Notes: generated by a model not told the origin, from the letters alone. A stretch of DNA of 64,000 bases from Smittia aterrima (GCA_033063855.1 CP093830.1:16182854-16246853), one strand, 5' to 3'; shown: positions 1 through 11,982, counted from the first letter of the stretch. Numbers and translations: made by a program.

Positions 1-3000
1 TTTCTTTGGCGGTGACATATCTTCGTGATCGTCAATCAAATTAAAAGAGATTTCAATGTAAAAAAACTTTTGTGTAAAAAAAATCAACGTTTTATTTCAA
101 AAATATTTTCGCATCACCCGATTCTCAGTTTTTTTGTTTTGTTTTGAAAGTTGCTTTGAAGCTAACGCTATAAAAAGTTAATTAAAGTACATACAGAAAT
201 TTCAATACAAGTTTTAGAGATAGAAATAATTAAAGCATCCAGGAAAAAATAAATTGAAAAATTAGCTGGTCAGGGAAGCTCGCCATAGTAAATTCAATGA
301 GAGTGTTCGGCGGAACATCCCAAATTTTGCTGTTCGCTCTAACGTCCTTTACCCTATACCCAAATACGTCCTTTAACGTCCTTTACCCAAATTTTGCTGT
401 TCGCTCTAACGTCCTTTACCCTATATTTAAAATAAATAAACATTTATAAAGTTTTTTGGTTTTGCCTGTTGTGTGTTTTTTGGTTTTGCCTTCTAAAAGC
501 TCATTCAAAATGAAAGCTATGAGAATAAAGAGCCCTTCGTCAAACTATTCGTAAGAGATTGAACAAAAGTCGAGGAAAAAGCAGTCCAGAAAAAATTAAC
601 AATTTCTTATCAAGGACTGCATTTTTGATCTGTAACACGATCGATTGTTGTGAGACGACTCTTGGTCAATTCGTGACTATCAAGACGAGCAAGGAAAGTG
701 CGAAAATAGTGAAATCCACACCTTAAAATATATTTTCAAAGTACGCTAAAAATTATCCAATAATCGAGTGAAAAGTGGAAATATCTTAATAAAGATTGCA
801 TCGCTCGTATGAAGAGCTGAGTTGAAAGTGTTTACAATGATTGGTGAGTGCGGAAATCGTCAACTAAACAGAATTGATTAAGTTTTTAATGACGAATAAA
901 AAATTGTACCGTGAAGTCTCACTGAGTCAAGCCGTCAAAGTGAATCATCGGCCGGTCTGATATTTGTAAAAAGAATTCACTCACAGGGGAGGTTTGTGTA
1001 TAGCGACGAGCAACAAATTCCATAATTTACATAATATTTGTTATTTATTGAAGCAGTTTCTTAAGAACGTTTGTTTCCGCGGTGCGAACAAAAGAAATTC
1101 TCAAAGATTATCGTCGTTCTTCCGATGATTTTCTTTTCACAACTCTATTCTTAATGCTGCTAATTAATATTCCATCCGCTGACGACAGTTGAGGAAGAAG
1201 AAATTGAAACAAACTAGGGCTCAATTCGTTGCTTGGACATTTTTCTGTTGGCTATCGTACCACCCACGCCATCTCCTAAAAAGAATCATTGGTTCTAACT
1301 GAAACCCCCTTGAGAATTCTTTAAAGATCGAAAAAAGCATCTTTGTAAAAATTCTTATTGATTTTTTTTACTAGAACGTCATGATTGTAATTAGAACTCA
1401 GGAAGAAAACATCGTGTGGAGGCCAAAACACATGAAGAAGCCAATACAACAAAAGAAATCGGTCACGCGACTTAAGTGAAACGATGAAAGAACTCGTTCA
1501 AAGTCATTAACAGAATTAAAATTTGCATTTCTCGTCAGTAATTTGTTGTGTGTTGGATTTTGAGCTCTTTGATGCTTTGAGTCTAACTTGTAACTGCGGC
1601 TTTCATAATGGAATGTTCAAAACAAAGAAACTTCTTTTCTAGAAACCGCCCAAGTATGTTGAAGGCATTAAATGCATTCAGAGCCGTGAACTTCGTTGAA
1701 TGAATGCGTGCAAATCTGCTAAATGCAAGATTTACGATCTAGCGCTGTAGAGAAAAATTTCGTTTTAAGATTTTACTAGCAAATCAGCTCCCAGACAAAC
1801 TTTACTTCTCCACAGCTTTCTTATGCTACAGCTCAACAACGTTGCGGGTTTTCCTTGTTTCAGGTCGTTTGCTTTAGAGAAAGAAACCTAATTTCAGTTG
1901 CGAGCTTCTTCGCTTTATCAGTTTGTTCGTTCGTGATAAATCTTGATGGTTTTACTCAAATACCAAGCGATAAGAGTTGGGCGTGTTCTCTTTAATGGCG
2001 AGAATTGCGAAATTACTCACGACATTTGATGATTTAATGTAGCTGAAAGGGTGGACTTGAATTTTAATATCAAATGTGTTGTGTGCATTGTACGTACTCC
2101 ATGCATTTAAATATGGAACGTTTTAAGTGATTGAAAGGTCACCAGTCGACGAGTACTGTAGATGCTATCGTTGCCACAGAGATATCTGTTAAATTTTCAT
2201 TTAAAGCCATGTGGCGCTTCTAAAAACTCCCACGTGAGTAAATATTTAAAATCTGTTACGAAATGAGATCGGACAAAATGTTTCCGCAATTCATCGCGAA
2301 TTTTTTTATCCATCGCACACCAGTAAAGCTCCCGCAAAACCAACCCATGTTTGTTTTCAAATTATTGATTTAATTAACGACAAACTTATCTGAGGTAACA
2401 ATCAATGTGGTGACGTCAGGGTCTCAAGTTGAGCTTGTGAATCATAAATCAAATTTTCTTTTCTTTATTCATTTCAACTCCGTGATCAGAGATCTCAACT
2501 TTTGGCCTTCATGACAATGATTGAGACAGAGTTCGTGATAAAAAGCTATTTATCCTTCGCTTGCCGTCTCATCAATGATTCGAAACAATTGTTCTCTTTT
2601 CCCCTCGGATTGCAGATGCAAGAATAATATTCTTTGGAGCAAAGAAAATCGATATTGTCTCATCGGCGAAAGAAAACGAGTTGCAGACGAGTCTCATTCA
2701 TCAAAAATTAGCTTCTCGCTTCAATTAAATTTCGATTCACATCTTCAAGTGCCATCAACTTGAATAAACTTTCATTCGCTTGCTTTATTTAGTTCACAGT
2801 CGAGTGACATTTAACTGGATTTTGATCTGAATTATTTCATTTGTGGGAAGTCCGCTTGAACTTTAAATTTGTGAGAAAGAAATTCTTTGAGCGAAACGTA
2901 AAGTAAAAATTAGAAGGCGTTACAATGTTACAGCCAATTTCTTTCTTTTATTAACACTTCGTTGATCAGATTATTCAACTTTCATGCAAACATTTGCCTA

Positions 3001-4166
3001 ACGGCAGTCAAGTAAAATTTATTGTTTCATTCGCACTTTCTCGAACGAAGTCATTTCACAAAAACCTCAGAGAATGCAGTTTCTCACATGAACAGATTAT
3101 CGCAAGTGCTTTGATGACTTTATTTCTCGCGATTTCTTGTTCTTTCACGTGTAAGATTCCAATGAGAAATGAAGCTTAAAGGGAACGAAAGGTGAATGGA
3201 GGAAAAGAAATTGCCAGGGATTCTTCTTAAACGTAACTAGCTTGTTCATTGAAATCATTTCTTGATCTTATTTAATCTCTTAATCGACAGAGAATCTTCA
3301 TAGATTAAACAGCGGGAGGCGTGAGACTAAACAAGTTTAAAGCCACGCGAGTTTGTTTCGGATAATCTTTCCCGTGGTCACTTACTTACTCTTATTCATA
3401 ATTTGTAATTAATTCGAGTGTAATTAATCCGATTAAGTAAAGACAACGGCGCGTGTTTGAGGTCGGTAAATCAGTGGAACTCGCGTCCATTGCCTTATTG
3501 ACCTAGAATAAAGTCGAAAGCCATAATTTAAAATGAATAATCGTCTTGTTGAGTGATGAAAAATCAAAATCCAATTCAATGAATCGCTCGATGATTGAGC
3601 AGATTTATCTTTAGAAGGATTGAGTGTTTATGCTCTGGTGTATGAGTCAATAAATTTAATGGCTGAACAAGATTGAAAATACAGTTGTTGCCAGAAACTC
3701 CCCAACGAATTGATAACGTTCGTCGATTAAAATGAATTGTTTTAATGAAGCAATCGTTCAGTTCACTTGGCGGGAATGAACAATTCATGAATGAAAGGGA
3801 AGGAAATATCAAATTACGAGAGCAACATAGTTGAATATGACGTGAGAGTTCAAAAGCTCTCGAAAAGGTGTAATTACAACCTCCCCCAGCCAACCCTTGA
3901 AATTACTCTACTTGACTTGTTTGTAAATCAAACTGTGAAAATGTAAAGTGCTTTAAACTGTTGACTGTTTGTTAACGCCCATTTCTTTCGGTTTTCCGAT
4001 AGCGGAAGAATTTGATTATGAAATAATATGAAGCCTAACAAGTTTCTTTACCATTTATTTTAGATATCTGCCGTTGATTCATCTCGTGAGAGCATTGCAT
4101 CATCTCGGTTGACATCATTCGCAAGGAAAAAATTAACAACTTATCAGCTTAATATAAAAGCGCAAC
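1..4166 (+). other. SCAR upstream region: probable promoter, 5' exon and large first intron
   Basis: No conserved coding sequence is visible on either strand. A splice acceptor (pyrimidine-rich tract, TAG at 4061-4063) lies 103 bp before the SCAR start codon, so 4064-4166 is probably 5' UTR. A good donor, GTGAGT at 844-849, follows a stretch at roughly 650-843 that could be the first non-coding exon. Joining these would give an intron of about 3.2 kb. The two open frames near 2575-2763 and 2994-3179 have no recognisable domain and look like chance. The splice signals are seen; assigning them to SCAR is inference. Confidence 0.4.
322..425. repeat. 37-bp direct repeat, two copies
   Basis: A 37-bp unit beginning AAATTTTGCTGTTCGCTC occurs at 322-358 and again, unchanged, at 389-425. 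Short extra copies of its ACGTCCTTTA core lie between them. A second small direct repeat (GTTTTTTGGTTTTGCC at 451-466 and 475-490) follows directly. This looks like a local slippage or duplication tract upstream of the probable SCAR first exon. Confidence 0.8.
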
Positions 4167-6112
4167 ATGCCTGTGGCTAAGAGAGTGATTGAGCCACTTT
4201 ATGTGGCTCGCTCCGTATATCAACGGCAAGAGCTTCCAGGTGATCTAGAGACCGTTACCAACACAACGCTTACTAACATTATGCGTCAGCTATCGTCACT
4301 TGCGAGGCACTCTGAAGATCTCTTCGGCGAGCTAGCAAGAGAAACAAACAACATGGCAGACAGAATTAATACGTTGCAAGGTGGAATCGACCGACTTTCG
4401 ATCAAAGTTACTCAACTCGATAGCGAAGTGAAAGAGGTTTCACTGAAAGACATTACAAAACGAAAAGCTTTCAAGAGCACAACGCAATTTGATCAAGATA
4501 TTTTCTCGCGAGCCACAATGCCCACAGCGATGCTAGAAACTTATCAAATGTGCGACAAACCACCGCCGCTTGATAAACTTAACGTTTATCGTGACGATGG
4601 AAAAGATGGTTTGAAGTTCTATACAGACCCCAATTATTTCTTCGATCTGTGGAGACAAGATATTCTTCAAGAAACTGAAAAGAAGATGAATGACCGATAT
4701 AAACAGAAGCATAGTAAACCGAAGGCAGATACTGCTGCTCAGGGAGGAAAGAGACAAAACAAAAGAGTTCGTCAACCAACAAATACTCGAGAGAAACAGC
4801 GACAGATTGCGATTGGGCATGGAGAAACGCTTATGCCGAATAATGTTATCTACCGTACACCAAATTCCATCATCAACCAGCAGCAACAAGAAGTTCCAAT
4901 CTACAGCAGCACAGATTATTACGACGGAAGAGTTAACCGTCCCAATTCAATTGAGCTTCGACGAAGTTATCCTGAAGGCGAAGGAGGCTATGCTCCAGCT
5001 TCACCTCATTATCAACAACAGATGAGTTATCAGCAAATGTCTGACGATTATAATGCATCAATGTACGGTCAAGGACAGCAAATGGAGAGTCCCTATGGGC
5101 CAGGAACTCCTTCCAGAGGCGGAAAATTACGACCATCTCAACCTCCGCCTGCGCCGCCAAGTTCCGGCAGCGGAGGTACTCCAAACGCATCAAATGCAAA
5201 CACACCAACACGAGGAAGAAGTATGAGTACTGGTCGAGACGTACTTCCACCGCCGCCTCCTGTTCCAGAGTTATCGCCGCCTCACCAGATGCCAATGTCA
5301 AACGGAGGAATTCTTCGGCATCCAGGACGTACTTCGATGAACGCAAGAAATGATTCACCACAAAGACACGACATGAATCATCATGTAATGGCACAGCTCA
5401 ATAGTCAGATAAATAATATTAACATTAACGATCTGCCTCCGCCGCCGCCAGTTCCCGATCAGGTAAGATTCTGTGATAAAATTAAGATAATATTGATTCT
5501 AATGAAAATATCATTAAATTTCAGTATCAAATGTCTCCGCAAAAAATGACGTCGAATTCGCCGCCGAATGCTCCTCCTCCAGCGCCCCCGGTATGACATG
5601 AAAATACTTTCTAACGAACAATAAGTAATCGTTTTTTAATTAACAGATGGCCCCGCCGCCCCCTTCGATGCCATCGACTGTCATCACACCGCAGAACAAT
5701 CATGCCGGTCTTTTGAAACAAATTGAAAGTGGTAAGTGTTCGCTTGAATAGTTTTTAGTTTCAGAAAATTCAATTCGTTTAATTCGTTTTAGGCATATCG
5801 CTGCGAAAAGTTGAACCGCAAAAGGATCGAGCAACTACAAACGGAGGAACTGGTGACTTGATGAAAGAAATCCGTGAAGGTAAGAAGTCTTTTGATGTGG
5901 AAAGAATCAAAATATTAACGAAAATTATTTTAGGAATTAAACTTCGTAAGGTCGAGCAACTCCGCGATGATATTCGTCATCAAAAGCAATCGAATCTTCA
6001 TGATGTTGCTTCAATTCTTGCTCGACGCGTAGCAATCGAACTCACTGATTCCGAAAGTGATAGTGATGACAGTGACGAAGAGTGGATGGAGCCCAATGAA
6101 ACATCCGCTTGA
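4167..6112 (+). CDS. SCAR: SCAR/WAVE actin nucleation-promoting factor
   Basis: Activates the Arp2/3 complex downstream of Rac, within the WAVE regulatory complex at the plasma membrane. Five coding exons (4167-5462, 5525-5590, 5647-5731, 5793-5879, 5934-6112) join in phase to give 570 residues. The N-terminal SCAR homology domain is clear (starts MPVAKRVIEPLYVAR, helical to about residue 90, then a loop ending near DPNYFFDLW). A basic segment follows (about residues 170-215), then a Gln/Ser/Pro-rich middle and a polyproline region with several PPPPPVP runs. The C-terminus carries the VCA module: a WH2-like LMKEIREGIKLRKV, a connector with DVASILARR, and an acidic tail with a Trp in DEEWMEP. 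The start is the first ATG after the acceptor at 4063. The assignment rests on the full domain order and is very secure. Confidence 0.96.
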
Positions 6113-7344
6113 TATAACGAGAAAGCCGAAAAGTTAAAAAGTATCATAAAGAAGAAATAGTTTCGACTTTTCTTCAGAAAAAGTGAATCCCAATGAACCG
6201 GGAAGAAAATTGTTTTAGATAATGGATAATTCAGTAATCAATCGAGAAACGTTTGCTAACTAACCAGTGGTCATCTGATTAAGAAACACTTTAAAGATCA
6301 TTCTTATCAATTGTTCGTTGCACCAACGAAAAGACATTAAAAGCGAAGAAAACTCATCAAACGATAGCGTAATAAACTCATCTTCCTTGAAATGTGTCAA
6401 AACATAAATCAAAATCATCATTATTAACCTTTGAGATATCATAAAGTACTAGAAATGCTTTCGTGAGATGAAAAGTCGTCTAAACAAAATTAAGCTAAAA
6501 AGACAGCATCGAAAAAGTAATAGAAGCATTTGCTTATCAATAAACTGAGACTTTTTTTTGTGAATGTTTATCAAGCTTAGGCTTTGAGAAAAGACATTGG
6601 AATGCATCTCCTTTGATTTTGAATCAACTGCCGTGGGAGAAATTAAACAACGAACATAATTTCGCTTAATGCTAAAAACACTTTTTTTCTCGCACAACTT
6701 TGAATCGCTTTGGTTTTTTTTTAGAAAAGCCGAAAAAGTCTTTTGAGCTTTGTTCAACGTTATTTGCAAAAGTTTCTTGATTTGTATAAAATAAATGAAA
6801 AAATGACAAGTTGAAGCTTAGGATTAAAAGAAAAGATTTGTGGAGAATTTGCTTTTACGCGTTCTAGAAGAATAAATGTTGAAAGCTCAATAATTCGCTA
6901 TAATTAGCATTAATCAAGTGGATAACAAATGGAGACATTCGTATGTAAAAATGCTGTAAATTTATTTAAATGCATTTATCTTCTTTTCGATTGGCTTGGC
7001 AAAGTGTGGATCTAGCTCTATCATTTCGAAACTGGAAAATTCTCAGCTGTTCAATATTTTAAATTACCTCGAGCAACATTCAATAAAATTTAAGATTATG
7101 GAGAGATGAATTAATTTTGCATGAAACATTTGTTTTAGCCACCAAGAAAATGTTGATTAGCCGTTTATAAGGAAAAAAACAATAAAATAATAAAGCGATA
7201 CCAATTTATTTGTAACTTCAAGTTTTAGATAATTCAAGTTAATAAAATATTTAAAGGTAAATTTGATGTTTGATTCTCGTTGAAAAATATTTGAAATTGA
7301 ATGGCCCTTGAACGATTTCGCATCTTAGTTTTGCATCGTTTAAA
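6113..7344. other. SCAR 3' UTR and spacer before COQ5
   Basis: AT-rich sequence without a supported gene. Several AATAAA-type signals make the exact SCAR 3' end uncertain. Two minus-strand open frames (6260-6442, 6449-6769) show no recognisable motif and no plausible splice partners. The COQ5 promoter must lie in the last few hundred bases. Confidence 0.6.
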
Positions 7345-8392
7345 ATGTTTCTTCGTCGCGTAATTTTTAGGAATTTTCTTCTTAAACAGTCGACAAGAGC
7401 TTTGACATTATCAGCGCGATGTACTAACAAGATCGAAGAATCGGAAAATCTTACACATTTTGGTTTCGAAACTGTTAAATCGAGTGAGAAGGCAGATAAA
7501 GGTAAAATCATTTCTGTTCTAGAAAAAACTATTTTTGTTTATTGACACAAATTTCAGTTCACAAAGTGTTTGAGAATGTAGCTGAATCCTACGATTTAAT
7601 GAATGACGCAATGTCAATGGGAGTTCATCGAGTATGGAAAGATATTTTGCTCGAAAGATTTTATCCAACTCAAGGAACTAAACTTCTTGATGTTGCAGGT
7701 GGAACAGGTAATAACGAAGCTTTCAAATCAAATTATTTAACTTACTCCAAATATTTTTAGGTGACATTGCTTTCCGCTACATTAACTACATTAAGAAACT
7801 TGCTAAATCGAATCCTGACCCGAATCTCAAAAGTTCTGTAACAATCTTCGATATCAACCAGCACATGCTTAATGTTGGAATGAAACGTGCTGAACGTCTA
7901 GGACTTCAATCTAATGAGGCTATTGACGTCGATTGGGTTTGCGGAGATGCTGAGAAGCTTCCATTCGATGACAATCAATTCACAGCTTACACAATTGCCT
8001 TCGGCATTAGAAATGTTACAAACATTGACAACGCACTCACAGAAGCTTACAGAGTCTTAAAGCCAGGAGGCAGATTCATGTGCCTTGAATTCAGTCACAT
8101 TGAGGACAGTGACCTTTTACAATGGTAGGTCAGCGACCTCCAAATTTCTCACAAAAACTAATCTTTAATCCTTTACAGGGTATACGATCAGTATTCATTC
8201 CAAGTGATTCCACCGATGGGCCAAATCTTAGCGCAGCAATGGGAACCTTATCAATATCTTGTAGAGAGCATAAGAAAATTCCCAAAACAACCTGACTTCA
8301 AACGAATGATTCGAAACGCCGGCTTCAAAGCTGTCGAATATGAGAACTTGACCTTTGGCGTTTGTGCTATACACTCGGGCTATAAATTTTGA
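7345..8392 (+). CDS. Coq5: COQ5, mitochondrial ubiquinone-biosynthesis C-methyltransferase
   Basis: Catalyses the SAM-dependent C-methylation of 2-methoxy-6-polyprenyl-1,4-benzoquinol in ubiquinone synthesis, on the matrix face of the inner mitochondrial membrane. Four exons (7345-7501, 7558-7707, 7761-8124, 8179-8392) join in phase to give 294 residues. The first ~30 residues are rich in Arg/Ser/Leu with no acidic residues (MFLRRVIFRNF...), as expected for a mitochondrial presequence. UbiE/COQ5 family motifs follow: VFENVAESYDLMNDAMSMG, the SAM-binding LLDVAGGTGDIAFR (split by intron 2), GDAEKLPFDDNQF, and RVLKPGGRFMCLEFS. The end, IHSGYKF, is typical of the family. An AATAAA at 8428-8433 lies 36 bp after the stop. 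The gene is followed closely by PGRP on the same strand. Confidence 0.97.
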
Positions 8393-8487
8393 ATAGGAAG
8401 AGGAATTGTTGATAGCGTTGATTGCACAATAAAACAATATGATAGCAGAATTGGATTCAAACCGTTTGGCTTAATCAATTAGCTTCG

Positions 8488-8508
8488 TTATCAGCGGATA
8501 CAGATAAG
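8488..8508. promoter_or_regulatory. Cluster of GATA-type sites upstream of PGRP
   Basis: Three GATA cores lie within 21 bp: TTATCAG at 8488-8494, GGATAC at 8496-8501 and AGATAAG at 8502-8508, about 80-100 bp upstream of the PGRP start codon. GATA sites next to Rel sites are known in promoters of fat-body and gut immune genes in Drosophila. I did not find a convincing NF-kappaB site beside them. The sites are seen; a regulatory role is inference. Confidence 0.35.
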
Positions 8509-8586
8509 CAGCAGGTGTCTTAAAACGGCAGGCGATCAATGCAAAAGCTTCATTTATCCTTTAAAGTTAGTTGAAGCTTGTTTACG

Positions 8587-9198
8587 ATGGGAAAAGTTCT
8601 TCTAGTTTCGGTTTTGGTGTTCGCATCAGTGCTCGCAGCATCAGCTCAGAGCGTCTGCCCTGAATTGGATTTTGTTTCAAGATCAGCATGGCTCGCACGT
8701 ACACCGAGTTTGCCATTGCCTCTTCTTTCTATTCGTCCAGCTCCTTTCGTCATTGTTCACGCCACATACACTTTGCCTTGTGCTACTCCAGACGTTTGCG
8801 CTAGAATAACTCGTGAGATTCAAACCTTCCAAATGGAAGCGAACAATTGGCAAGATATCTCATATCACTTCCTGGTTGGCGGAGAAGTCACCAATCGTGT
8901 GTACTCTGCTCGTGGATGGGCTCGTGAAGGTGTAAATGTTGGCGATTACAATAACCAAGCAATTAACATTGGATTCATTGGAAGTTATCATCTTGAACAA
9001 CCAAGTGCACAGACCACAGAACTTCTTGATAATTTCATCGAATGTGGAATTAGACAAGGATTATTAGCACAAAACGTTAGAGTCATTGCTCAATGTCAAG
9101 TCGTTGATTTCATTGACTGCGACGGAACAACTATTCTCGATTGGGTTAGCGAGAATCCACGTTTCGAAGCCAACCCACAACCTCAAGAAATTGCATAA
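8587..9198 (+). CDS. Secreted short peptidoglycan recognition protein (PGRP), probably non-catalytic
   Basis: Single-exon gene of 203 residues with a strong signal peptide (hydrophobic about residues 5-20, likely cleavage near AASAQ). The rest is one PGRP/amidase_2 domain: SRSAWLAR near the start, the paired cysteines of the family disulphide (PCATPDVCARI), then WQDISYHFLVGG, YSARGW, YNNQAINIGFIGSYHLEQP, and a degenerate C-terminal region. In amidase PGRPs zinc is held by two His and a Cys. Here the first His is kept (VIVHAT) and a Cys may be kept (FIDCDG), but the GHRQ His position reads AQCQ and the GAH motif reads GVN. It therefore probably binds peptidoglycan without cutting it. The start is the ATG at 8587; no in-frame ATG lies upstream. 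AATAAA at 9231-9236 follows the stop. Confidence 0.93.
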   Translation: MGKVLLVSVLVFASVLAASAQSVCPELDFVSRSAWLARTPSLPLPLLSIRPAPFVIVHATYTLPCATPDVCARITREIQTFQMEANNWQDISYHFLVGGEVTNRVYSARGWAREGVNVGDYNNQAINIGFIGSYHLEQPSAQTTELLDNFIECGIRQGLLAQNVRVIAQCQVVDFIDCDGTTILDWVSENPRFEANPQPQEIA

Positions 9199-9436
9199 AG
9201 CAATCGATTACTCAATTTTGTTATCAAGGAAATAAAATGATAATTTTGTTGTTACCTTATCGCTGCTCAATAATTTTAGATTAACAAGGTGATTCGTTTC
9301 AATAAATAAATTTTATTTTCAGAAGTCACAAAAGGTTCTAACAAGACTCAACCAAAAAGTTGAGTTATTGGAGGGATTTCTTCTAATATTAAGTCTTTAA
9401 GTTTTGGCGTGGAGGATTCATAATAACAAGTCTTTT

Positions 9437-10705
9437 TCAAACGGTCTCGCAGAGTTTCTCAAAGTCATTAACCATAACTGCGTTCATTATTTTTCGGAAT
9501 TGAGTCAATGAACAAGGCAACTCACATCCTGGGACTTTGATTTGCTTCGGGTATTTGTCCTCAGAGTTGAAATAATAATAAACTTTAACATCCATATCGT
9601 CGATGTGATCGAGACTATGATGCAACTCAATTGCCAAGGCTGCCGAGTAATCCGGTTTAGACGAAGTCTGATCTAGAATTTGCATTGCGTTCATAACGCT
9701 CACAAGGGTTACGTCGTGACCAGAGTAAATTGTGATTGTTCTTTCTGATAACTGGTTTCGTTTGCTGAGCATAGTCTCAATGATTTCAGATAACAAAGGC
9801 CCGCCTTTGATTCTTTTCATGAAAGGAGTATCTGTTAGTAATCGTAGATATCGCTCAGCTAACGGTAAAGTTTTTTCCGGGAAAATATTCTCAGTCCAAT
9901 CAGGCAAGGCCCATCCTGCAGCTTGTTCAGCTTCCAAAGTATTGTGTAAGAGTTCGACGTCTTTTATGCTGCTAATGTTTTCTCCAGTGTTCTTCGATAA
10001 GATTCGATACAAGTTCTGATTAGTGCTATCAATAGCCTTTAGCTCGTTGGACTTCCTTTGATTCCTATACACTTCATCGTACTTTAGACAAGCTCTCTTC
10101 TGAGCTATAAGATCATCGACATTGCGAGCGATGGACACAACTGGAACTGGTTGCCAGGGGATTGGCAGAGGATTACTATTTTCTAAAGGTGGCATGAATC
10201 CAGCAAGAAACGAAAGTGCACTCGATATTGTCCTATCCATCCAACTCGATTTGACTTGTACTATTTTCTTTGAGTAGAATCCGTTCTTTGGAAAAAGCTT
10301 CACATATCGGTGGTTCAAGTTCTTGCCGAGATTAAACATTTGGAGTGAACCCTGGAGTGAAAGAGATCCTGGATCTGAACTGCGAAGATCCTGAAGGTGA
10401 AAGGGCTTTTCGTAGACACGATCCGGGAATTTTGCACCATGCCTAAAAATTATCTAAAATGCAAACATGTCACGTGAAAAATTATATAAATAAAGTTAAA
10501 TAAATAGAACAGGAAAGTCTCTAAATTTCTAAAATTAGAATTCTAATTTCCCAAAGATTTTTTAAAAACTCACATTAGTCTGTCTTAGCGTCCTCAAATC
10601 TTCTTCAGTATTATCGCCATAAACCATATAAGCAAAAAGGAAACTTGCCAGCGAAATTCCAAGTATTGACACGCTGAACATCATTATTTTTCGATTAAAA
10701 TCCAT
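9437..10705 (-). CDS. Histidine acid phosphatase, membrane-anchored or secreted
   Basis: Family: histidine phosphatase, clade 2 (lysosomal, prostatic and insect venom acid phosphatases), which hydrolyse phosphomonoesters at low pH. Two exons on the minus strand, 10705-10574 and 10453-9437, join in phase to give 382 residues. Exon 1 encodes a short basic N-terminus and a hydrophobic stretch (about residues 8-29), acting as a signal anchor or signal peptide. Exon 2 opens with the catalytic IIFRHGAKFPDR (RHG motif). The second catalytic element, SGHDVTLVSVM, lies about 110 residues from the end. The C-terminal PGCELPCSL is also typical of the family. No clear second membrane segment is seen at the C-terminus. 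A TTTATT (minus-strand AATAAA) lies at 9312-9317. It starts head-to-head with ZNF330, 107 bp apart, and converges with PGRP. Confidence 0.93.
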
Positions 10706-10812
10706 TGAAAAATTTGAATGAAAACAAATCCAGATTTTGCTTCTTTCGGGAAAGTTTCTTGCATCTTTCTACTCGTTTGGTTTAGAAAGTAAAATTTATT
10801 TAAATTGAAAAA
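10706..10812. promoter_or_regulatory. 107-bp bidirectional intergenic region (acid phosphatase / ZNF330)
   Basis: Only 107 bp separate the start codons of the minus-strand acid phosphatase and plus-strand ZNF330, so both 5' UTRs and core promoters must fit here or overlap the neighbouring gene. No TATA box stands out. That it is a shared promoter is inference from spacing. Confidence 0.5.
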
Positions 10813-11830
10813 ATGCCAAAAAAGAAGACTGGACAACGTAAAAAGGCTGAAAAGCAGAAGCTCCGACAGAAGGGGATCAGAAGTGCAGAGAAGAACTTAG
10901 CAGAATATCCTTGTAAGAGATATAAATTTTAAAAATTAATATTTTTGTTGAATAAATTATTTTTTTATTTTTTAGGCAATTCAGCAATGGAATGTGACAA
11001 ATGCGAGCGAAAGCAGAAATCTCGGGCATTTTGTTACTTCTGTGCCAACATTCAGCGTCTTCCCATGTGTGCACAATGTGGAAAAACTAAATGCATGAGC
11101 AAAAGCGGTGACTGCGTAGTGAAACATGCTGTTTTTGCTACAGGTGAGGACTAAACCTTTGTCAAACGATCTGTTTTACGAGAAACTTCTCTTATTTGCA
11201 GGAATGGGAATGGTCGGAGCTGTCTGCGATTTCTGTGAAGCTTTTATTTGCCATAGTAGAAAATGCTTGACAACTCATGCTTGCAGTTGTCCTTTGAAGG
11301 ATGCAGTTTGTATCGAATGTGAAAGAGATGTTTACTCACACGGTGGTCGCTGTTACCTCTGTAGTTTCTGCAGCTCTTATCTCTGCGAGGATGATCAGTT
11401 TGAACATCAAGCAAGTTGTCAAGTCCTCGAATCAGAGTCTTACAAGTGCTTGTCATGTAACAAGCAAGGTCAATACTCTTGCCTTAAATGCAAGATTTGT
11501 TTCTGTGAAGATCACGTTAAGCGTAAGGGTTTCAAGTACGAGAAGAACAAAGCCATTCCTTGTCCCAAATGCAATTATGAGACATCAGAGACGAAGGACT
11601 TGTCTATGTCTACTCGCGGTATTAAGTACGGTCGACAAGGACAAGCTCAAGATGATGATGACGACGATTACAATTCATATGGAGCTGGTGCCTCTGGATA
11701 TTCTGGATATAGCTATCAAGACGAAGGTGAAGATAATTACTCGGACGATGACGAGTCAGACGACGACGATGATGAGTCTGGAAGCGATGAATCTTCAGAA
11801 AATGATTCTCAAGAAGAAGTAAAGAAATAG
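10813..11830 (+). CDS. ZNF330 / NOA36 nucleolar Cys-rich protein
   Basis: Conserved metazoan protein of nucleolus and centromere (NOA36 family); its molecular role is not well defined. Three exons (10813-10912, 10976-11143, 11202-11830) join in phase to give 298 residues. It opens with the family's basic MPKKKTGQRKKAEKQK and continues through a dense series of CxxC pairs (CDKC, CYFC, CAQC, CDFC, CIEC, CYLC, CLSC, CLKC, CPKC), about residues 38-225. The C-terminal ~60 residues are Asp/Glu/Ser-rich with a Gly/Tyr-rich break. Length and architecture match the family. AATAAA lies at 11854-11859, and UQCRH starts about 150 bp after the stop. Confidence 0.95.
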
Positions 11831-11982
11831 AATTTGTATAAAATTTAAATGAAAATAAATATCAGAATTCAAATATCCCGCGTTTGTCTTTGCGTCCCCA
11901 AATTGTCGAATTGATGCGAGTTACACAACAGAATTTTCTCGAGTTGAATCTGGTTGAAAAAAACAGATAAATTCAAGCAGCG

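Noticed and set aside
4533..5394. Minus-strand and +2-frame open frames across SCAR exon 1
   Set aside because: Shadow frames of conserved SCAR coding sequence with no independent motif.
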